Positions 36,900 to 46,462 are shown, counted from the stretch's first letter. The stretch: DNA of 64,000 nt from Thermogemmatispora carboxidivorans (GCF_000702505.1 NZ_JNIM01000001.1:1116001-1180000), one strand, 5' to 3'. Notes: generated from the letters alone by a model not told the origin. Made by a program: numbers and translations.

Positions 36900-37222
36900 A
36901 TCTCCCTCGGCTGCTACCTTTCCCTCGTGGGATGCTGAATATCTCGTTAGATGCCCAGACACTGAGGACCGGATAGCAGGCGCATGGCAGCACCTGTCAA
37001 GCCCTTCTCTTACCTACTCTATCACTGCGATTATAGCTTTGCCACACCCGATCTGGCAAGTCGACCCTGTCCCCATCCTCTGGCTGTCTGGCGCCCGGCG
37101 GTGACCGTGGGATATAATGGGCCGCAGGAGCAGTGGCGCTCGTTGCCGCCTCGGAACCGCAGAGGTCTTGTCGCTGCTCATCCTGTCTGGATCTCCGGCT
37201 GCAGTAAAGGAGTCTACGCGCG
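36900..37222. other. Divergent intergenic region with a perfect -10 hexamer
   Basis: The 323 bp between dus and the acyl-CoA dehydrogenase contain TATAAT at 37113-37118 facing rightwards, about 100 nt before the dehydrogenase start. No good -35 lies 17 bp upstream. I see no gene here. Confidence 0.45.
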
Positions 37223-38386
37223 ATGAATTTCTACTTGACTGAGGAGCAGCAATTAATTCGAGATACCGCCAGACGCATCGCCAGGGAGGTCGTTGCGCCT
37301 CGCGCACCTGAGCTTGATGATACTGGGATCTATCCCGAGGATATTTTCCAGGTCTATAAGGAGACTGGCCTCTTGGGCCTGGGCTTCCCCGAAGAATTAG
37401 GAGGCAGTGGCGCTGGCATCTTTGGCCTGGCCCTGGCCGTGGAGGAAGTTGCCAAGGTCGACAATGCCTGTGCCCTCATTCTTCTCCTGACACGCCTCTC
37501 CACCAGCGCCATTCTCAAAGGGGGCACTGAAGAACAGAAGCAGAAATACTGTGCGGGAACAGCGCGCGGCGAGCTGCGTGGCGCCTTCGGCCTCACCGAG
37601 CCGGGGGCCGGCTCCGACTCGGCCAATATTGCCACTCGCGCTGTAAGAAAGGGAGACGAATATATTCTTACTGGCACCAAATGTTACATCTCAGGGGCCA
37701 GCGTCGCCGATTTCTTCCTCGTTGCCGCCAAAACCGACCCCCAGGCTGGTTCTCGCGGCTTCAGTGTCTTCATCGTCGATCGTGACACGCCCGGTTTCCG
37801 TGTGGGGAGAGAGGATCGCAAGATGGGCGTGCATGGGGTTCCTACCTGTGAACTGATCTTTGAGGAGGCACGGGTACCGGCCCGCAACCTGGTAGGGCGG
37901 GAGAACGAGGGGTTCAAGCTCATCATGTGGAACCTCAATTCGGTTCGTCCTTGCGTTGCGGCGCGCGGTGTCGGCACTGCCGAAGGCGCTATTCAGTATG
38001 CTGTTGACTACGCGCGTCAGCGTCAAACCTTTGGCCAGCCGCTGATTGAGCACCAGACCATTCAGATGATGATTGCCGAGGTGGCCATGCGCATCGAAGC
38101 CTCACGCCTCCTCACCTATCAGGCTGCTCTGCTGGTTGATGAAGGGAAAGCCGACCGCGAGCATGCTCATTTCCTCTCGATGGCCAAGGCCTTTGCCACA
38201 GAGACCGCTGTCGAAGCCTGCGATAAAGCGCTCCAGATCATGGGGGGCCTGGGCTACATGCATGAGTCACTGACCGAGCGCTTCTATCGCGATGCACGCC
38301 AGCTCACGATCGTCGAGGGAACCAGCCAGGTCCAGCGCCTGATCATCGCGCGCGCGGTCAAAGACAATCTGCTCAACTGGTACTAG
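37223..38386 (+). CDS. Acyl-CoA dehydrogenase
   Basis: This FAD enzyme introduces the alpha-beta double bond in acyl-CoA and passes electrons to ETF. The 387-residue protein carries all family blocks: FGLTEPGAGSDSA (flavin and substrate loop), CYISGASVADFFLV, the VGRENEGF motif, RQTFGQPL, QIMGGLGYMHE and the catalytic Glu in IVEGTSQVQR near the C-terminus. AAAGGAG lies about 10 nt before the ATG. It has no fatty-acid genes beside it; the chain length or branched-chain specificity cannot be determined. A structured element follows the gene. Confidence 0.95.
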   Translation: MNFYLTEEQQLIRDTARRIAREVVAPRAPELDDTGIYPEDIFQVYKETGLLGLGFPEELGGSGAGIFGLALAVEEVAKVDNACALILLLTRLSTSAILKGGTEEQKQKYCAGTARGELRGAFGLTEPGAGSDSANIATRAVRKGDEYILTGTKCYISGASVADFFLVAAKTDPQAGSRGFSVFIVDRDTPGFRVGREDRKMGVHGVPTCELIFEEARVPARNLVGRENEGFKLIMWNLNSVRPCVAARGVGTAEGAIQYAVDYARQRQTFGQPLIEHQTIQMMIAEVAMRIEASRLLTYQAALLVDEGKADREHAHFLSMAKAFATETAVEACDKALQIMGGLGYMHESLTERFYRDARQLTIVEGTSQVQRLIIARAVKDNLLNWY

Positions 38387-38551
38387 TGGTAGTGGGACCT
38401 ACCGCTTGCTCTCAGACCACTGCCTCATCCACGCCAGGCCTGGTAAACTGATGGCTGCCTCTTCGGGCTGAGGTTCCTTCTGCCTTGCCTCTGTCGTGCG
38501 CAGCCTGGAGGAGAAATGCAGAGAGGCTGGCCGGCGACGTGTCCTCAAAGA

Positions 38552-38634
38552 AGCAGCAGGCAGGAAAGAGTAGCTCTGGCTCTTCGCCCGGAAGAGCGAT
38601 AACGCCCTCTTGCCTGCTGCTGGTCTGCTACTCT
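38552..38634. other. Interleaved inverted repeats between convergent genes
   Basis: Two inverted repeats interlock: AGCAGCAGGCA (38552-38562) with TGCCTGCTGCT (38611-38621), and AGAGTAGC (38567-38574) with GCTACTCT (38627-38634). A small CTCTTC/GAAGAG hairpin (38580-38596) lies inside. The order A1-B1-A2-B2 is that of a pseudoknot or of mutually exclusive stems. Confidence 0.65.
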
Positions 38635-38665
38635 GTCTACTGCTCTCGCTTGCTGAGGCGGCCTC

Positions 38666-39586
38666 TCAGGCGGCTCGTGCCCGGCTAGCAAGCTGACGCT
38701 GGATAAAAGCGCCAATGTGCTGGATAGCGCGGGTGGCCTCGGGCATCCAGGGAGCAGCGATTTGCCAGACGTGCCACATGCCTTCCCAGACCTCCAGCTC
38801 GACGGCTACACCGGCCTGGCGCGCACGCTCAGCAAAAGCAAGCACATCGCTGAGCAGAATCTCATCGCTGCCTACCTGCAAGAGCAGCGGCGGCAGGCCA
38901 TGCAAATCAGCGTAGAGCGGGGAAAGCAGCGGCTCCGCCGGATCGTGGTTTCCCACATAGGCGGCTACCAGGGGACCAACAGTCTCAGCCCGTAGAACTG
39001 GATCACGCCCGGCATGTGTGCGCAGCGACTCACCCTTGCCATCCAGGGCTGTGGCGGGCGATAGACAGACGGCTGCCGCCGGCAAAGCCTCGCCAGCGGC
39101 TCTCAGGGCCAGCAGGGTGGCCAGGACAAGATTGCCTCCGGCGGAATCGCCGGCCAGAACGACCTCTGAAGACTGGCAGTGCTCCCTAAGCAACCAGCGG
39201 TAGGCGGTCAGCGTATCCTCGAGCGCTGCCGGGAAAGGGTACTCGGGAGCCAGGCGATAGTCGATGACGAGCGCTCGCAGCTGCGCTGCTGCCGCTGTAC
39301 GGGCTGCCAGGCCACGGTGACTGCGCGGAGAACCCATGACGAACGCCCCGCCGTGCACGAACATGACTGTGCCGCGGCGGCGCTGGCCCGGTGGCAAGAC
39401 CCACTCGGCTGGAATTCCTCCCGCAGAAACCGGCTCGCTCGCTGTGCCACAAGGGACCGAGAGAGAAAGGAACCAGCTCCCTTTCTCTATGCTTGCTCGT
39501 AGCTGGGCGATGCTGACGTCTGCTCGATTGCTGAGCGAGCCAAGGCGCACAAGATGGCGGAACAGGACGCTTTGCAGGCTGGGCAT
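38666..39586 (-). CDS. Alpha/beta hydrolase, HSL-like esterase family
   Basis: This 306-residue enzyme belongs to the hormone-sensitive-lipase-like esterases. The oxyanion motif HGGAFVMGS is at about 77-85, and the nucleophile elbow is GDSAGGNL with Ser around 146. The catalytic Asp is likely in VGSDEILLSD and the His in EGMWHVWQ, both present near the C-terminus. It probably hydrolyses short-chain esters in the cytosol; no signal peptide is visible. The Shine-Dalgarno is weak. It converges with the acyl-CoA dehydrogenase. Confidence 0.9.
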   Translation of the reverse strand: MPSLQSVLFRHLVRLGSLSNRADVSIAQLRASIEKGSWFLSLSVPCGTASEPVSAGGIPAEWVLPPGQRRRGTVMFVHGGAFVMGSPRSHRGLAARTAAAAQLRALVIDYRLAPEYPFPAALEDTLTAYRWLLREHCQSSEVVLAGDSAGGNLVLATLLALRAAGEALPAAAVCLSPATALDGKGESLRTHAGRDPVLRAETVGPLVAAYVGNHDPAEPLLSPLYADLHGLPPLLLQVGSDEILLSDVLAFAERARQAGVAVELEVWEGMWHVWQIAAPWMPEATRAIQHIGAFIQRQLASRARAA

Positions 39587-39638
39587 AACGCGCTCTTTTC
39601 CAGAAGCCGTTTGCTTGCGTCAGAAGAGAGCCGACCTC

Positions 39639-40301
39639 TCATTGACAGGCCGGCTGAGAAGGAGCCAAAGCGTTATCTGCTCCCTCACTTTGATAGTCTA
39701 TAATTCTCCACTGATGATTGCTATCCTCCTGCAGCGTTAGCGTCAGGCGATAGCTATGTGGGAGCTTACTCCGGGTAATCTCGTAGGTGGAGCTCCACGT
39801 ATTGTCTTGGATAACGGTCGTATCCTCGACCTGCTTATAGTCTACAACTGTGCCAAAGCAGGCGTCGTAGCGCTGGGCTTGAGCAATGAAGCTGCTCTGA
39901 GCGCCTGGTTGGAGTGTCATCGGGGGACCAAGATAGCGATAGGCCTGAGCGTAATCCTGCGTTCCCAGTGCGGCAAGGAAGTTGCTTGCCGTCACTGCGG
40001 CATCCTTACTAAGGTTCAGGCCAATACCCAAGTTGACGGCGGCAAAGGTCCCCATGAAGCCGCAGATTCCACAGATGACCAGCGCAACAGCGGCCCACCA
40101 CCAACGCCATTTACGCCTGCGAGGACGCTCTGGCTCAAAGTCGACATCATCAGGAAGTGGCCAGGCGGCAGGAGATCCCCGCGCAGCCGACCGACGGCGG
40201 CGACGGCTCCGACCATTGGCCCCGTCGGCCATCTCAAACTCCGCAAAATCCTCTTCGTAGCGCTCCTGAGACTCTTCATCCCAGTCCCTGCGTCCTGGCA
40301 T
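39639..40301 (-). CDS. Single-pass membrane protein of unknown function
   Basis: This 220-residue protein has an acidic then strongly basic cytoplasmic N-terminus (an SRRRRRS run and RPRRRKWRWWW just before the membrane), one transmembrane segment at about 69-93, and an exported domain of about 125 residues. The exported region (ASNFLAALGTQDYAQAYRYL, then WRIIDYQ near the end) resembles DUF4878/NTF2-like lipoprotein domains, but I cannot assign a family firmly. GGAGGATCAC before the ATG is a strong ribosome site. It precedes the esterase on the same strand by 52 bp. Confidence 0.7.
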   Translation of the reverse strand: MPGRRDWDEESQERYEEDFAEFEMADGANGRSRRRRRSAARGSPAAWPLPDDVDFEPERPRRRKWRWWWAAVALVICGICGFMGTFAAVNLGIGLNLSKDAAVTASNFLAALGTQDYAQAYRYLGPPMTLQPGAQSSFIAQAQRYDACFGTVVDYKQVEDTTVIQDNTWSSTYEITRSKLPHSYRLTLTLQEDSNHQWRIIDYQSEGADNALAPSQPACQ

Positions 40302-40548
40302 GTGATCCTCCTGCTGGCTATAGCTTCACAATAGCTGGCTCTATCCACATGTGTCACTCTTTGACTGCCCACGGTAGCGGCTAGCGCACTGTGGGAGGCG
40401 CCACCTGCTTCCGAACTTTCTCGCTTTCACGTTCACTGCTCTTATCTTAATGACATTATCACTGGAGAACCACCTGAGAGGCAAGCCAGGCCAGGTCAGG
40501 TCAGACAGCTTGCTTGCGAGAGACGAGCCAGAGAAAAGCGCCACCAAC

Positions 40549-41229
40549 TCATCCCTGTGTCAGAATGACCCCACTCAAGCGGGCGTGGGCGCGCTTGAGC
40601 TGCTCGCTTGCTCTCTTTGCGGCTGTCCTGGTACTCCGCCCCAGCACGACTACCAGGAAGGTCTGATCAACACAGGCACCCAGCAGCGAAGCATCGGCGC
40701 CCTCCAAAGCAGGGGCTCCGTGCACCACCAGCAAGCCTGGTTGGCCCTGGCCCTCCTCCAGAAAGCGGCGCAGGTTCTGGAGCAGCTCTGGCAAGCGAGC
40801 TGCATAAGGGGCCATCCCATGCGGCATCTCACCCGTACCGCTGCTCAGCAGCCAGAGGTGAGGCAGAAAGGTTGGCGTCAGATAGCGGCTCACCAGAGGT
40901 GGAGTCAAGACCTGATCCTGCATGAGCAAGTCCGAGAGGCCTGGTCCCTGGCTCAGGCCGAAGCGCTGGCCCAATCCGGGGTGGCGCACATCAGCCTCAA
41001 TCAGAACTGTTGGCAGGCCACTTTGAGCCGAAGCAATGGACAAATTGGCTGCCACTGTTGCCTGTGCCTCTGGATGAGAAGGACTGGTCAGCAGAAGAGC
41101 CAGAGACTGCTGCTGGCTCTCCCAGTTCAGGCGGATTGTAGCGAATAGCGAGAAAACTGCCTCTACATAGGCTGAACCAGGATCATAATCCGATAGCAAA
41201 GGTTGCATCTGCGTATGTGATTCACCCAC
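40549..41229 (-). CDS. BY-kinase/CpsD-like P-loop protein with lost Walker A
   Basis: This 226-residue protein follows the fold of bacterial tyrosine kinases that regulate exopolysaccharide polymerisation: TSP..., then AANLSIASAQSGLPTVLIEADVRHPGLGQRFGL (described in parts; residues 60-91) and VVHGAPAL in place of Walker B. The Walker A that should read PGEGKST is HPEAQAT (52-58), lacking the essential Lys, and no C-terminal tyrosine cluster is seen. Kinase activity is unlikely; it may be a structural partner of the Wzz-like protein encoded just upstream. GTG 41229 has GGGAGAG 6 nt before it. Confidence 0.78.
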   Translation of the reverse strand: MGESHTQMQPLLSDYDPGSAYVEAVFSLFATIRLNWESQQQSLALLLTSPSHPEAQATVAANLSIASAQSGLPTVLIEADVRHPGLGQRFGLSQGPGLSDLLMQDQVLTPPLVSRYLTPTFLPHLWLLSSGTGEMPHGMAPYAARLPELLQNLRRFLEEGQGQPGLLVVHGAPALEGADASLLGACVDQTFLVVVLGRSTRTAAKRASEQLKRAHARLSGVILTQG

Positions 41230-41449
41230 GATACACTCTCCCGAGCTGCCAGAAGGTCAGGCGGCCAGGCTGCTCCTCTCTCCGGGAACTACCTGACCAG
41301 CCATTGTTTGTCACCGCTCTCAACTCGTCTCTTGCCTCCTGCTCCGGTCGCTCCGCCTAATCATAAAAGCAAGAGCCAGATAGCAAAACGTGGTGTGGTT
41401 CCTTGCGCGACTCACTAAAAGGTTGCCCTTCAGCGTCGGCTCGACCGGC

Positions 41450-42283
41450 TCAGGCCACCGAGGCGGGGGGAACCCGCCGTCGCTCTCGCTGCTCCCCAGC
41501 GCGTGGCGCCCGGGGCAATTCGCCATAGACGGGCAGCTCTAGCAGCTCAACCACTTCCTCGGCGCTGCGCAAGCGATCATCCAGGTAGTCTACCAGGAAA
41601 GCCAGGGCCAGCCCAATGATAAGAGCCACGAGCATGATCGCGGCCAAAAGCGTCAGGCGATTGCCTGCCGAACCGGACCCGAGCGCGGGATCGGACGCGG
41701 GACTCACCAGGCGTCCAAGAGCTGCCGGTTGCAGCTGCTGAGTAGTAGGACTGGCAGAGGACGTGCCCTCAATGATATAGTCGAGATAGGTATTCAGGTG
41801 GCTTGTCAGAACCTCGCCCACGGCGTTAGCGATCGCCCAGGCTCCGGGAGCTGTAGGCCAGGTGACATCGATGGTCACCAGATTATGCGAGCGGCTTGTC
41901 GAAAGGGCCCCGCCAATGGCGCTCACACTCTGCCAGTCGCCCAGATCGGGATTATTCCCGTAGCGCGCCTGGATAGCTGGCATATCCTGAGCGATCTGAT
42001 CCGAGACGGCCTTATCAAAGCCAGGCATCGTAACCACGCTTGGCACGGCATCGGCCAATGACTCAGCCACCTGCATATCTTCAATATAGCTAGGAATCAT
42101 GCTGCGAGGGGCTGGTTGCAAGCCCACCTGAATCGTCACCGTCGAGTGGTAGGCTTTCAGCGCCCCGGGCGTCTTCCACAGCTGATAGCCCTGGTAAGCC
42201 ACATAGAGAGCGGCAATAATAACCACCAGGAGAACGAGCCAGAGACGGCGCCTGACGACACCCCAATAAGCTCGCAATTCCAC
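41450..42283 (-). CDS. Wzz-like polysaccharide copolymerase
   Basis: This 277-residue protein has an N-terminal transmembrane segment (about 12-31) after ELRAYWGVVRRRLW, a large extracytoplasmic domain and a second segment at about 213-236, followed by a cytoplasmic tail (DYLDDRLRSAEEVVELLELPVYGELPR in two pieces) typical of Wzz/CapA proteins that control polymer length. It starts at GTG 42283 with AAGGAT upstream. It lies in the exopolysaccharide cluster between a glycosyltransferase and the BY-kinase-like gene, the classic CapA-CapB pairing. Confidence 0.88.
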   Translation of the reverse strand: MELRAYWGVVRRRLWLVLLVVIIAALYVAYQGYQLWKTPGALKAYHSTVTIQVGLQPAPRSMIPSYIEDMQVAESLADAVPSVVTMPGFDKAVSDQIAQDMPAIQARYGNNPDLGDWQSVSAIGGALSTSRSHNLVTIDVTWPTAPGAWAIANAVGEVLTSHLNTYLDYIIEGTSSASPTTQQLQPAALGRLVSPASDPALGSGSAGNRLTLLAAIMLVALIIGLALAFLVDYLDDRLRSAEEVVELLELPVYGELPRAPRAGEQRERRRVPPASVA

Positions 42284-42362
42284 GATTAACTATCCTTCCT
42301 CTCTTCTTCTTGGCGTGGTTGGCATAGGTAAGAGAAGCCAACAGGAGCGGGCTTTCCTGCCG

Positions 42363-43538
42363 CTAGAGCACTCCCGGGGTTCCAGCTTCCCCCCGCGGTT
42401 TATCGCGCGCTACGACTGAAGGGAGCGTAAGAGTCTGCTCGTGCGATCGCCGTTCTGCCAGTTTCGCCTCGATGAATTGGAGCATGCGGCGCTGGAAACG
42501 CGGCTTATCGAACTCCAGCGCGTGCTCACGAATCGTATAGGGATCGAAGGCTCGTTCATCGAAGGTAGCCAGCACGGCGGCCAGGCTCTCTACCGTCTGC
42601 TCGCGGAAAAAGACCCCGGTCACGCCCTCAATGACGGAGGCCAGGGCGCCGCCAGCTCCATAGGCAATGACAGGGCGGCCTGAAGCCTGGGCCTCGAGCG
42701 GCGTGATACCAAAATCCTCCTCGCCCGGAAAAAGCAGGGCCCGGCAGTGGGCAAAGTAGTCCAGCACCTCCGCATCGCTGAGTTGACCGGCGAAGCGGAT
42801 CGTCGGCCCGGCCAGCCGTTGCAGCCGTGGCAGATCGCGCCCCTTTCCAATAATGACCAACGGCAGGCGTAAAGCATTGCAGGCCTCGATGGCCAGATCA
42901 ATGCGCTTATAAGGGACCAGACGGCTCACAATCAAAAAATAGTCGCCCCTGGCTTGCGGCTCAAACTTGAAGCGGCTGGCATCGACTGGCGGCGGAATGA
43001 CCACCGCCTCGCGGCGATAATACTTGCGGATGCGCTCCGCCACCACGGGGGAATTAGCGATAAAGTGGTCAACGCGGGCCGCCGTCACCTGATCCCAGAG
43101 ACGCAGCCGACTCACCAAAAACGGCAGGAGGCTGCGCGCCAGGCGTCCCAGCTGCTCGCGCTCGACATACTCCTCATAATTCCAGCACCAGCGCATTGGC
43201 GTATGGCAATAACAAATATGCAGCGTCTCCGGGCGCGTAATCACCCCTTTGGCGAAGGCGCTGGAACTACTCAGCACCAGATCGTAGCCGCGCAGATCCA
43301 GGCTTTCCATCGCGTAAGAGTAAAAAGGCAAATAGGGCTGATGATGGCTCGTCACCAGCGGGAACTGCTGCATAAAGGAAGTACGGATATCCATCCGCCG
43401 AAAGGCAGGATCGACCCGTTTCGGGTCAAAAATAGAAGTATAGAGGGGGGCGTCGGGAAACAGTTCATGGAGCGCCAGAACGACGCGCTCTGCACCCCCC
43501 ATCTGATTCAGATAGTCATGGACGAGCGCCACTCTCAT
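42363..43538 (-). CDS. Glycosyltransferase family 4
   Basis: This 391-residue GT-B glycosyltransferase starts with VHDYLNQMGGAERVVLAL, a donor-side motif of GT4 mannosyl- or rhamnosyltransferases, and contains ICYCHTPMRWCWNY, FIANSPVVAERI, IPPPVD, FLIVSRLVPYKRIDLAI and the E-x7-E region FGITPLEAQASGRPVIAYGAGG. It transfers a sugar to the growing exopolysaccharide repeat on the cytoplasmic face. The start lies 5 nt beyond the stop of the sugar-transferase gene, so the two are in one operon. Sugar identity is unknown. Confidence 0.92.
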   Translation of the reverse strand: MRVALVHDYLNQMGGAERVVLALHELFPDAPLYTSIFDPKRVDPAFRRMDIRTSFMQQFPLVTSHHQPYLPFYSYAMESLDLRGYDLVLSSSSAFAKGVITRPETLHICYCHTPMRWCWNYEEYVEREQLGRLARSLLPFLVSRLRLWDQVTAARVDHFIANSPVVAERIRKYYRREAVVIPPPVDASRFKFEPQARGDYFLIVSRLVPYKRIDLAIEACNALRLPLVIIGKGRDLPRLQRLAGPTIRFAGQLSDAEVLDYFAHCRALLFPGEEDFGITPLEAQASGRPVIAYGAGGALASVIEGVTGVFFREQTVESLAAVLATFDERAFDPYTIREHALEFDKPRFQRRMLQFIEAKLAERRSHEQTLTLPSVVARDKPRGEAGTPGVL

Positions 43539-43543
43539 CGTTT

Positions 43544-45208
43544 CTAGTATGCACCCCGCCTGAAAATGACCGCAGGAATCGTGCCAAACAGGATCTGGAA
43601 GTAGAGGCGTAGCGACCAGTTCTCGATGTAGTACAGGTCGAGCAAGACGCCCTCGTCGAAGCTCAAATCGCTGCGCCCACGTACCTGCCAGAGGCCGGAG
43701 ATCCCCGGCTTAATGGCCAACCTGCCTTTCTGCCACTCCTCGTACTGAGCCACCTCGCGCGGCAGAGCCGGGCGAGGGCCGACCAGGCTCATCTCTCCTT
43801 TAAGCACATTGATAAACTGAGGAATCTCATCCAGGCTCAGCTTGCGCAGAAGACGCCCAACGCGCGTTATGCGCGGATCGGCCCGCATTTTGAAGAGCGG
43901 CCCCTGAGCCTCATTGCGATCGAGCAGAGCCGTCAGCATCTGGTCAGCATTCTGATACATCGAGCGGAACTTATACATCTGGAAAGGCTTGCCATTCAGC
44001 CCGATGCGCGTCGACTTATAGATCACACTGCCGGGCGAATCCAGACGGATGGCCAGGGCGATACACAACCAGAGTGGCGCGCCCACAAGCAGGATCAGGC
44101 TGGAGACCGCGATATCGACAGCCCGCGTGACGGCCCGCTGCCAGCGATTGAGGGAAGACTGCCGGATGCCGATGAGGGGGATACCCTCAATCGACTCCAT
44201 ATCGATGCGTGAAAGGCTCAGCTCATAGAGGTCGGGGATCAACTTAAAAGAAGTACCCAACCGCTCGCAGAGGCGCACGGTCCTGATCACCTGCTCATGC
44301 AGGTGGGAGGGCAAAGCGATAATCACCTCATCGACCTGCATCGAGCGGATGGCCATGCCCAGATCATCCAGGGTCCCCAACATCTTAAAGCGACCGAAAT
44401 CGCCAGGGGGGTTCTCCAGGTCGTGGAGGAAACCCACGATCGAGTAGCCCAGGCTGGGATTTGCCGTGATATGCTGCATAATCATCTTAGCCAGGCGACC
44501 CGAACCAACCACCAACACCCTGGTCTCTCCCAAACCGAGCTGGTAGAGCGTACCCATAATAGCCGAAGCGATCAGGCGTCCCAGACAGAGCAGCACAATC
44601 GAAGTGGCCCAGACAAAAGGGACCAGCAAGCGCGAATTCGCTGTCGGCTGAAAGACGAAGTAGTAGGTGATCAAGAAAGCCATGCCAATCGTGGCCGAGC
44701 TAATGATCGCCCACATCTGGCGGAACCAGGTACCAGTCAGGCGCAGCTGATAGAGACCGCGGATGGCGAAGATAGCGATGGCCCCGATCACGATGCCGAC
44801 CTGCATCTCGGTCAGCTTATCGAGCGGGATAAATGTGGCATGGCCAGGGCTGCCGTCGGTGAGGGCGCGGCGCAGGCGATCGAGCCAGGGGCTTTCAAAC
44901 AGCAGTTGAAAACGGATAAGGTAAGCGAGATAGAACGAAATCGCGACGAGCGTAGCGTCCAGCAGCACCATCACGAGGCACTCAAGAAGGCGCCACTGGC
45001 GGCGGTGGGAGCGCCGCTGTGAGATAATGCGGGTTAGCTGGCCAGTAGCCCCTGTCACTCCCATACTCCCCGTGTTCCCTGCCATCATACTGGCTCCTGC
45101 TGCTGAAGCTGTGACCTCTGCCGAGGTCCCCGGTTTTGTGCTCACCGGACCCGCTGCTGGCGTTCTGGAGAGCTGTGCTTGTGAGAGTTCGCTACCTTTC
45201 ACGGCCAT
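43544..45208 (-). CDS. Polyprenyl glycosylphosphotransferase (initiating sugar transferase)
   Basis: This 554-residue enzyme attaches the first sugar-1-phosphate to undecaprenyl phosphate in exopolysaccharide synthesis. After a 70-residue low-complexity N-terminus come four transmembrane segments, a CoA-binding-like domain (VLVVGSGRLAKMI), a fifth segment and the catalytic domain with KFRSMYQNAD, KLSLDEIPQFINVLKGEMSL, VGPRP and KPGISGLWQVRGRS, all diagnostic of the WcaJ/WbaP family. It is the first committed enzyme of the cluster and directly precedes a GT4 gene. AGGA precedes the ATG. Confidence 0.95.
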   Translation of the reverse strand: MAVKGSELSQAQLSRTPAAGPVSTKPGTSAEVTASAAGASMMAGNTGSMGVTGATGQLTRIISQRRSHRRQWRLLECLVMVLLDATLVAISFYLAYLIRFQLLFESPWLDRLRRALTDGSPGHATFIPLDKLTEMQVGIVIGAIAIFAIRGLYQLRLTGTWFRQMWAIISSATIGMAFLITYYFVFQPTANSRLLVPFVWATSIVLLCLGRLIASAIMGTLYQLGLGETRVLVVGSGRLAKMIMQHITANPSLGYSIVGFLHDLENPPGDFGRFKMLGTLDDLGMAIRSMQVDEVIIALPSHLHEQVIRTVRLCERLGTSFKLIPDLYELSLSRIDMESIEGIPLIGIRQSSLNRWQRAVTRAVDIAVSSLILLVGAPLWLCIALAIRLDSPGSVIYKSTRIGLNGKPFQMYKFRSMYQNADQMLTALLDRNEAQGPLFKMRADPRITRVGRLLRKLSLDEIPQFINVLKGEMSLVGPRPALPREVAQYEEWQKGRLAIKPGISGLWQVRGRSDLSFDEGVLLDLYYIENWSLRLYFQILFGTIPAVIFRRGAY

Positions 45209-45232
45209 ATTCCTGCTTTATTGAACGTTTTG

Positions 45233-46462
45233 TCACTCCAGTGAAGAAACATGTTGCTCCTTGCGTTGCGGCCACGGCTCAGGCTGCTGTGGCTCCGGCA
45301 GCTTCCCGCTGAGGGCCTCTTCATAGATGGCTCGCAGCTGGCGGGCCATTGTACGCAGTGAGAAGCGCTCTGCCACCATGCTGGCCATTGCGCGGCAGTG
45401 CTGCCGATAAGCATCGTCGCTGAGTGCCCGATACAGGGCGTTTGCCAGGGCATCCACATCGCGCGGCTCTACCGTCAGGGCCACGCCGGCACCCGCTTCA
45501 GGCAAGCTGGAGACAGTAGAGGTGACCACCGGCAGCCCGCAGGCCAGCGCCTCCGCCACCGGCAGTCCGAACCCTTCGTAGAGGGAGGGATAAGCAAAGG
45601 CCGTGGCTGCATGATACCATAAAACCTGCTCGCTGTCCGCAATGAAACCCGGGCATAGGACTTCTGACTCAAGCCCCAGGCTGCGAACGCGGGCAAAAAT
45701 CGAGTCATAGAGCCAGCCTTTGCTCCCCGCCAGCACGAGCTTCTCGCCAATGCCCTGCTGGCGTTTCAAGCGAGCAAAAGCCTCAATCAGTGTATCGAGA
45801 TTTTTGCGTGGTTCTAGCGTCCCAAGATAGAGAATAAACCCGCTCTCAAGCCCATAGCGAGCGCGGAGCGCCCGTACTGCCTGCTCGTCTCGCTGACCGG
45901 CGGTGAAGCGGGCGTCAATGCAGGGGTAGACGGTGCGCAGGCGCTCTGCCGGCAGAGAGAGCAGCTCGATGGCATCGCGGCGCGTGCTTTCTGAGACCGC
46001 GATGATCAGCCTAGCGCGGCGCAGGCTATGTAACGTAAAGGTGCGTTGATAGAGCCGTTTCGTGCCTGTCAGAACCTCCGGGAAGCGGAGAAAGGCCAGG
46101 TCATGGAGGGTCACCACTCCCTGGCAGTCCGCTGGCAATCGGAAAGGAAGCACGTTCACCGGCGAGTGCAGTAGCTGAATTCGCCGCTGGCGCAGCTCGC
46201 CTGGCAGCTTCAGCTGCTCCCAGGCCACGCGCATTGCTGGTCGCTCTTCCGGCCAGGGAGCGCTCACGTAGGTGAGCTGCGGATGGCGTGCCACCGCGGC
46301 TAACCGCTCCTCCACCTCATGGCCATTAACAAAGATAGTATAGCTATACTCACCAGGTTCCTGGGCCAGTCCCTCTAGCAACCGGCGAATGTAGCGGCTC
46401 ACTCCACTATTACGATAGCTCTGGCTGTACGATAAGAGCTGGGCATTGATTCCAATATGCAT
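45233..46462 (-). CDS. Glycosyltransferase family 4 (mannosyltransferase-like)
   Basis: This 409-residue GT-B enzyme has GVSRYIRRLLEGL near the N-terminus, HSPVNVLPFRLP, VTLHDLAF, VSESTRRDAIEL, YLGTLEPRKNLDTLIEAFARL, CPGFIADSEQVLWYHAATAFAYPSLYEGFGLPVAEALACG (read as consecutive motifs), the standard GT4 C-domain. The most similar known enzymes transfer mannose to exopolysaccharide intermediates. ATG 46462 is taken over the GTG three bases earlier. It is the most upstream gene of the leftward exopolysaccharide cluster, 24 nt before the glycosylphosphotransferase. Confidence 0.93.
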   Translation of the reverse strand: MHIGINAQLLSYSQSYRNSGVSRYIRRLLEGLAQEPGEYSYTIFVNGHEVEERLAAVARHPQLTYVSAPWPEERPAMRVAWEQLKLPGELRQRRIQLLHSPVNVLPFRLPADCQGVVTLHDLAFLRFPEVLTGTKRLYQRTFTLHSLRRARLIIAVSESTRRDAIELLSLPAERLRTVYPCIDARFTAGQRDEQAVRALRARYGLESGFILYLGTLEPRKNLDTLIEAFARLKRQQGIGEKLVLAGSKGWLYDSIFARVRSLGLESEVLCPGFIADSEQVLWYHAATAFAYPSLYEGFGLPVAEALACGLPVVTSTVSSLPEAGAGVALTVEPRDVDALANALYRALSDDAYRQHCRAMASMVAERFSLRTMARQLRAIYEEALSGKLPEPQQPEPWPQRKEQHVSSLE

